Shown in pieces: positions 60,065-64,000 of a stretch of 64,000 nt of DNA (the first letter of the stretch is position 1; every line of letters begins with the position of its first letter). The position numbers were made by a program, and so were the translations under genes. The notes below the pieces were generated by a model. It was not told where the DNA came from. It ran no database searches and was given only the letters and a program-made list of their open reading frames with translations. This DNA is from Bradyrhizobium sp. Arg816 (GTDB lineage: Bacteria > Pseudomonadota > Alphaproteobacteria > Rhizobiales > Xanthobacteraceae): positions 62,001 to 126,000 of the forward strand of contig NZ_JAPRAQ010000006.1 of the NCBI RefSeq assembly GCF_029989365.1, written 5' to 3'.

Positions 60065-60489
60065 CGCTTAGGCTGCCCTTCCTCGCCCGCATACTTGCCC
60101 GCGGCAAACCAATAGACGATTCCCGCGAGAGCTCCGGCCAGTACAAAGAGCAGCCCCAACGGATGGTTGGCCCCAACGGTGATCCGCCAAATGAATGCAC
60201 CGATCGCCGCACCGGCAGGAACGTAGAACAACACAGAGCGAATGCGGAGCGCTTCCCCGAACAAGATCACGAGTGCGGCCGGCATCCCACTGAGCAGGCA
60301 GACCAGGATCAAGATCAGCGGCAAGACAAACAAGACCAAGGTGATGATACCGCCGAGGTTCTCCTCAAGACCCCGGTACGGCAGGGACAGGATCATCGCG
60401 ATGACCGGCAATGCCGCCAATGTCGTCGCTGCCGTCAAGCATCCCCGAAACCAACCGTTCACCACACGCGGGCAGCTATCGCAAGACAT
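60061..60489 (-). CDS. Small polytopic membrane protein (142 aa)
   Basis: A 142-residue protein with four hydrophobic segments. The N-terminal M-S-C-D-S-C-P-R-V has a C-x2-C pair on one side of the membrane. I recognise no family. It is 9 bases downstream of the TIGR01777 gene on the same strand, so probably part of that operon. Confidence 0.72.
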   Translation of the reverse strand: MSCDSCPRVVNGWFRGCLTAATTLAALPVIAMILSLPYRGLEENLGGIITLVLFVLPLILILVCLLSGMPAALVILFGEALRIRSVLFYVPAGAAIGAFIWRITVGANHPLGLLFVLAGALAGIVYWFAAGKYAGEEGQPKR

Positions 60490-60498
60490 GACATCACC

Positions 60499-61935
60499 TC
60501 ACAAAATCGCCTCGAACGCGCTGCGCAGCGTTTCGTGCCGAAAGACAAAACCGCGGCTCAGCGCCTTGTTCGGCAGCACGCGCTGACCGCCGAGCAGAAG
60601 CTCGTCGGCAAAGCCGCCGCCGATCCGGCGCAACAGGCCGCCGGGAATACGGAACACCGCGGGCCGGTGCAGGCGGCGGCCGAGCTCCTCGGTGAACTTT
60701 GCGTTGGTGACCGGGATCGGCGCGGTGGCGTTGACGGGCCCAGCGAGATCGGGCGTCGCCATCACATAGGCAATCAGCCGGATCAGATCGTCGCGCTCGA
60801 TCCAGGACATCCACTGCCGCCCGGTGCCGAGCGGACCGCCGAGGCCGAACTCGAACGGCGTCAGCATGCGCGTGATGAAGCCGCCTTCGGTGCCAAGCAC
60901 GAGGCCGATGCGCAAATAGACCACGCGGACACCGAGCTCCTCGGCCGGCCGCGCCGCGGTCTCCCAGGCCGCGCAGAGCTCGTGGCTGAAGCAGGCATGA
61001 GACTTGGCCGATTCCGTCAGCACCTGGTCGGCCCAGAGGCCGTACCAGCCGATCGCGGAGCCGCTGACGAGCACCTCCGGCTTGCGCTCGAGCCGCGCGA
61101 TCAGTTTTACGACCTCGCCGGTCATGTCGATCCGCGAGCCGAGAATCTTCGCGCGCTTCGCCTCGGTCCAGAGGCCGTTGCCGATCGGCTCGCCGGCGAG
61201 ATTGACGATTGCGTCGATTGGCGTGTCCGCGGCGAGCTGATCGAGGCTCGTGATCAGCGTGACCGGCGGCGGCAGCATCTCGGCCTTCGCGGGGTTGCGG
61301 ATCAGCGCGATGACGTGATGCCCTGCCCCGCTGAGGCTCGTCGCAAGGCGGCTGCCGATGAAGCCGGTCGCGCCAGTGATCAGCACGGTCTTGCGACCGG
61401 GCAGCTTTTCGACGAGCCCCTGCGCGGGGACGCTTCGCATGCGGCCGAGCCGGCGCATCGCCGCAAAATCCCTGACGCCGCAGAGCGCCGCTCCGACGGC
61501 GCAGGCGGTCGCCGCAATGCTGAGCAGGCCTTGATGCACGACGGTCACGCCAAACGGTTGCATCCCCCAATCGATCAGCACCGGCAACAGCAGCACCAGG
61601 ATGGCGCCGTAATTGATCGCCAGCAGTGTGTGATTGATCCGCTCGCTCGGTGGCAGCTTCCGGCTCAGATCCTCCTCGACGAAATCCATCAGCGTGATCA
61701 CGATCTCGGCGACCAGGACTGCCACGATCAGCAGTGCCAGCACGCCATGGACTTCGAGCCAGCCGAGCACAACGAACAGCAGCGCATAGAGCATGTTGCG
61801 GATACCGTGCAGCTTCAATTCGAAGCGCTGCGACGGGCGCCAGGCCAGGCGCTCGGTGAATTCGTGGTGATAGAAGGTGTCGAACACGCCCATCACGATC
61901 TGGATGGCGATGAGGGTCCACAACAGCGGCGTCAT
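60499..61935 (-). CDS. TIGR01777 family oxidoreductase with N-terminal membrane domain
   Basis: A 478-residue protein. The first 140 residues include about four hydrophobic segments; then an epimerase-like SDR domain with G-A-T-G-F-I-G-S-R near residue 185, N-L-A-G-E-P-I near 245 and S-G-S-A-I-G-W-Y-G near 290. NAD(P) binding is clear; the substrate is unknown. It overlaps the upstream DUF4166 gene by 4 bases (ATGA), so the two are coupled. Confidence 0.9.
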   Translation of the reverse strand: MTPLLWTLIAIQIVMGVFDTFYHHEFTERLAWRPSQRFELKLHGIRNMLYALLFVVLGWLEVHGVLALLIVAVLVAEIVITLMDFVEEDLSRKLPPSERINHTLLAINYGAILVLLLPVLIDWGMQPFGVTVVHQGLLSIAATACAVGAALCGVRDFAAMRRLGRMRSVPAQGLVEKLPGRKTVLITGATGFIGSRLATSLSGAGHHVIALIRNPAKAEMLPPPVTLITSLDQLAADTPIDAIVNLAGEPIGNGLWTEAKRAKILGSRIDMTGEVVKLIARLERKPEVLVSGSAIGWYGLWADQVLTESAKSHACFSHELCAAWETAARPAEELGVRVVYLRIGLVLGTEGGFITRMLTPFEFGLGGPLGTGRQWMSWIERDDLIRLIAYVMATPDLAGPVNATAPIPVTNAKFTEELGRRLHRPAVFRIPGGLLRRIGGGFADELLLGGQRVLPNKALSRGFVFRHETLRSAFEAIL

Positions 61936-62597
61936 GATACGGCCTCCCTGAAGACGGCGGACTGGTGGATCAGAGCGCCGTAACGCGGGTGAGTGACATC
62001 GAGGGTGAAACGAAACGCGCCTTCGCCGAGATCGCTATGGGTCACCGTGAGATCGCCGGGCGTGAGCCATTGCGGCAGCGGGATCCACAAGCGTCCGAGC
62101 TGGAGTCCGTAGCCGGCACTGCGGAAGGTCAGGGCCTGTCCCTCGACCGCGATGCGGAGCGCCATCGAGACGCCGAAGCCAACATACTCTTCGAGTCCGG
62201 TCGGGCCGGCAAAACGCTTGGCGGAATGGATCACTTGCGGAAAGCCGCGCTTGCGCGCGCAGATGCGGGTCCAGGTCTGGCCGCCGGTCGCACCGTGCTC
62301 GGTGACGGTCACGATCATAGGGACACCGGTGTCGCGGCCGGTCGGCAGCGGTCCGCCGATCAGGCGGGCGGCCAGCGCGAACCACTAGCCGATGTCGCTG
62401 AAGCTGACCTCGTCGACCACGCCGACATAGACGACGCTGTCGCCGTCAGCGACGCGTTTTGAAAAGCGCCGCCAGGTCGCGAGCGGCAACCGGCCCCAAT
62501 CCTCGTCCGACAGCAACCCGCGGAAGCGGCGGTCGTCGAGCAGTTTGACGTGAGCGGAGGGAGATGCGCTGGAGTCTGATAATCGAGCGGACGTCAT
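61932..62597 (-). pseudogene. DUF4166 gene interrupted by in-frame amber codon
   Basis: A 222-codon frame with one TAG at 62385-62387 after codon 70. Before it the protein reads ...D-E-V-S-F-S-D-I-G, after it W-F-A-L-A-A-R-L-I-G-G-P-L-P, the usual DUF4166 core. Frame is kept, so this is a nonsense change (or sequence error), not a frameshift. GAGGAGG precedes ATG at 62597. Translation restart at ATG 62318 would yield the last 128 residues. The C-terminal end overlaps the TIGR01777 gene. Confidence 0.85.
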
Positions 62598-62613
62598 CGC
62601 ACCCTCCTCAACG

Positions 62614-63171
62614 CTATTTGGCCTTGCCCAGCGGCAGCAGGTTGGCGATCTTCTCGCCAAGCCGCATCAAGGCGACCAGCCGCGGCCGCGGCACCTTCAG
62701 CATCTGCATGAACCAGTGGTCGGCGAGCTCGGTGAAGGCGAGCATCTCCTTCAGCCGTTTGGCTGCGACCGGATTGATGGTGGGATCGTCGGCGGCATCG
62801 GACACGCAGGCCCGGAGCGCCGTGATCGCCGGATCGAGCTCCCGCTCCTTGCGCCGCGCCGCGATTCTCGCGGCGACCTCCCAGATGTCGGTCTCGGCCT
62901 CGTAATGGTCGCGGCGGTCGCCGAGGATCGGCACCCGCCGGATCAGGTTCCAGGCGAGCAGCTCCTTCAGCGAGTTCGAGACATTGGAGCGCGCCATGCC
63001 GAGCGTGTCGGCGATGTCCTCGGCCGTCATCGGCGCCTCGGCGAGATAGAGCAGCCCGTGGATCTGGCTGACCGAGCGGTTGACGCCCCACCCGTCCCCC
63101 ATGTCGCCCCAATGCAGGATGAAGCGCTCGACGGCGGCGGGCAGTTTCTTCTTTCCGGTTATTTCTGTCAT
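62614..63171 (-). CDS. GbsR/MarR-type regulator
   Basis: A 185-residue winged-HTH protein. W-G-V-N-R-S-V-S-Q-I-H-G-L-L-Y-L near residue 28 and T-A-E-D-I-A-D-T-L-G-M-A-R-S-N-V-S near 49 are typical of the GbsR family. It heads the DUF4166-TIGR01777 operon (16 bases before DUF4166). The start codon lies inside a palindrome and has no Shine-Dalgarno, so autoregulation and leaderless translation are plausible. Confidence 0.88.
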   Translation of the reverse strand: MTEITGKKKLPAAVERFILHWGDMGDGWGVNRSVSQIHGLLYLAEAPMTAEDIADTLGMARSNVSNSLKELLAWNLIRRVPILGDRRDHYEAETDIWEVAARIAARRKERELDPAITALRACVSDAADDPTINPVAAKRLKEMLAFTELADHWFMQMLKVPRPRLVALMRLGEKIANLLPLGKAK

Positions 63172-63181
63172 AACAGAAATA
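63160..63181. promoter_or_regulatory. Palindromic operator over the GbsR start
   Basis: 9-base arms TATTTCTGT and ACAGAAATA around 4 bases. The gbsR-type ATG (63169-63171) lies in its centre. Probably bound by the regulator itself. Confidence 0.6.
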
Positions 63182-63275
63182 TCTGACGAACGCGACTGAT
63201 TGTCAAGAGCGCGCTCCGCGGCTTGCGTCCTGTATACCGTCCGTCGTATTTGCCTAAAAAGCGGCCCAGAGAACG

Positions 63276-63300
63276 GGAACCAAACGCCCTTCCGGGCGTT
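63276..63300 (+). promoter_or_regulatory. EcfG-type general stress promoter
   Basis: GGAAC (63276-63280), 16 bases, CGTT (63297-63300): an exact fit to the alphaproteobacterial EcfG consensus. It sits 26 bases before the histidine kinase start. Part of it can also fold as a hairpin (AAACGCCC-TTCC-GGGCGTTT). Confidence 0.65.
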
Positions 63301-63325
63301 TGCCCCGGTTCCAGGCGGGTTGAGA

Positions 63326-64000
63326 ATGACGACAAAGTCCAGTCAACAGAGAGACTTGTTCGAAAGCGAGCGCAGTTTTCGGCTGTTGGTGGAAGGAGTC
63401 GCGGACTACGCGCTCTACATGCTCGATCCCACCGGGATCATCACGAGCTGGAACATCGGCGGCGAGCGGATCAAGGGCTATTCGCCCGGAGAGATCCTCG
63501 GCCAGCATTTCTCGCGCTTCTACACCGAGACCGACCGCGCCAACGGCAAGCCCGCGCGCGCCCTCGGCATCGCGCGGGACCACGGCCGCTACGAGGAGGA
63601 AGGCTGGCGCGTCCGCAAGGATGGCACGTTCTTCTGGGCGAGCGTCATCATCGATCCGATCTACGAGCACGGCAACCTGGTCGGCTTCGCCAAGATCACC
63701 CGCGACATCACCGAGCGGCGCAATTCGCAGCTCAAGCTCGAAGCGATGCAGAGGCAACTTGCCGAGTCGCAGAAGTTCGATGCGCTCGGACAGCTCACCG
63801 GCGGCGTCGCGCACGACTTCAACAACCTCCTGATGATCATCAGCGGCAGCCTTCACATCCTCAAGAAGCGCGATGAGGACGAGGCCAAGATTCAGCGCGC
63901 GATGTCCGCGATCGAGACCGCAACCAAGCGCGGCGCCGCACTGACCGGCCAGCTCCTGACCTTCGCGCGACGGCAGAGCGTCAATCCCCAGGCGATCCGC
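63326..64000 (+). CDS. PAS-domain sensor histidine kinase, N-terminal part
   Basis: The first 225 residues of a kinase that runs off the window. A PAS domain (about 15-135) contains Y-A-L-Y-M-L-D-P-T-G-I-I-T-S-W-N and G-F-A-K-I-T-R-D-I-T-E-R-R. The dimerisation/phosphoacceptor segment is L-T-G-G-V-A-H-D-F-N-N-L-L with His near residue 168. No transmembrane segment is seen, so it is likely cytoplasmic, sensing redox, light or ligand. The EcfG-type promoter suggests stress control. Confidence 0.88.
   Translation, partial: MTTKSSQQRDLFESERSFRLLVEGVADYALYMLDPTGIITSWNIGGERIKGYSPGEILGQHFSRFYTETDRANGKPARALGIARDHGRYEEEGWRVRKDGTFFWASVIIDPIYEHGNLVGFAKITRDITERRNSQLKLEAMQRQLAESQKFDALGQLTGGVAHDFNNLLMIISGSLHILKKRDEDEAKIQRAMSAIETATKRGAALTGQLLTFARRQSVNPQAIR

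Noticed and set aside
63282..63301. Hairpin before the histidine kinase as a terminator of an upstream gene
   Set aside because: No plus-strand gene ends just upstream, and the EcfG consensus explains the sequence better.

Overview
The window reads as a stretch of alphaproteobacterial chromosome, most probably Bradyrhizobium or a close relative. The grounds are high GC with strong third-position GC, rhizobial core genes (divK-pleD, mipZ, clpS-clpA, eipB, a phasin, DUF3572, DUF1489, DUF599, TIGR01777), binding sites that look like those of CtrA, PhaR, Zur and EcfG, and dispersed palindromic repeats of the kinds familiar from Bradyrhizobium genomes. I see no prophage, transposon, integrase or CRISPR array. 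It is core chromosome with small accessory modules.

Layout. 1-3.4 kb: the end of an amino-acid ABC binding protein, a cupin, and a divergent MFS/TetR pair with a palindromic operator. 3.4-7.8 kb: divK-pleD on the minus strand facing DUF3572-dinB, then an ACT-domain protein. 7.9-13.2 kb: two RidA-family proteins, EipB, a glycerophosphodiesterase, a FemAB-like acyltransferase, a HIT protein and TrmO, with palindromic repeats between them. 13.2-16.5 kb: azlCD, a lytic transglycosylase, and divergent from it an orphan TRAP binding protein. 16.5-17.7 kb: a minus-strand run of five very small genes. 17.8-18.5 kb: a frameshifted HAD phosphatase. 18.5-21.8 kb: an aldoxime dehydratase-nitrilase operon with a divergent AraC regulator. 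22-25.5 kb: an aldo/keto reductase, a DHA2 exporter and a lipoprotein. 25.5-32 kb: clpS-clpA, a phasin with two PhaR-like boxes, and a SPOR-tailed D,D-carboxypeptidase. 32-36 kb: a membrane DnaJ protein, a VWA protein, a hydrolase and mipZ. 36.3-45.6 kb: panC and a series of small conserved proteins, GST, a TolA/TonB-like protein, an aldo/keto reductase and an HTH protein. 45.7-49.9 kb: mgtE and two tandem polysaccharide deacetylases. 50-53.7 kb: a Zur-boxed zigA with a coupled 60-residue protein, then a DUF1326-DUF2182 pair. 53.7-56.2 kb: an MmyB-type regulator with paired operators between two SnoaL-like proteins and an ABM monooxygenase. 56.4-64 kb: tRNA-Leu(GAG), fliN and lipB around CtrA-like boxes, a DnaB-like ATPase, a tautomerase/LysR pair, TIGR01777 with a DUF4166 gene broken by an in-frame amber codon, a GbsR-type regulator, and the start of a PAS histidine kinase behind an EcfG-type promoter.

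How the parts connect. Cell-cycle and polarity functions recur (DivK, PleD, MipZ, CtrA-like boxes at fliN/lipB), as do envelope maintenance functions (EipB, lytic transglycosylase, D,D-carboxypeptidase, deacetylases, TolA-like protein). The clearest self-contained accessory modules are the aldoxime-to-acid pathway, the zinc-starvation unit, the MmyB/SnoaL/ABM unit and the small-protein operon. Two genes are visibly broken: the HAD phosphatase by a lost base and DUF4166 by a stop codon. Both could be genuine decay or sequence error. All calls rest on reading motifs by eye; no database search was run.
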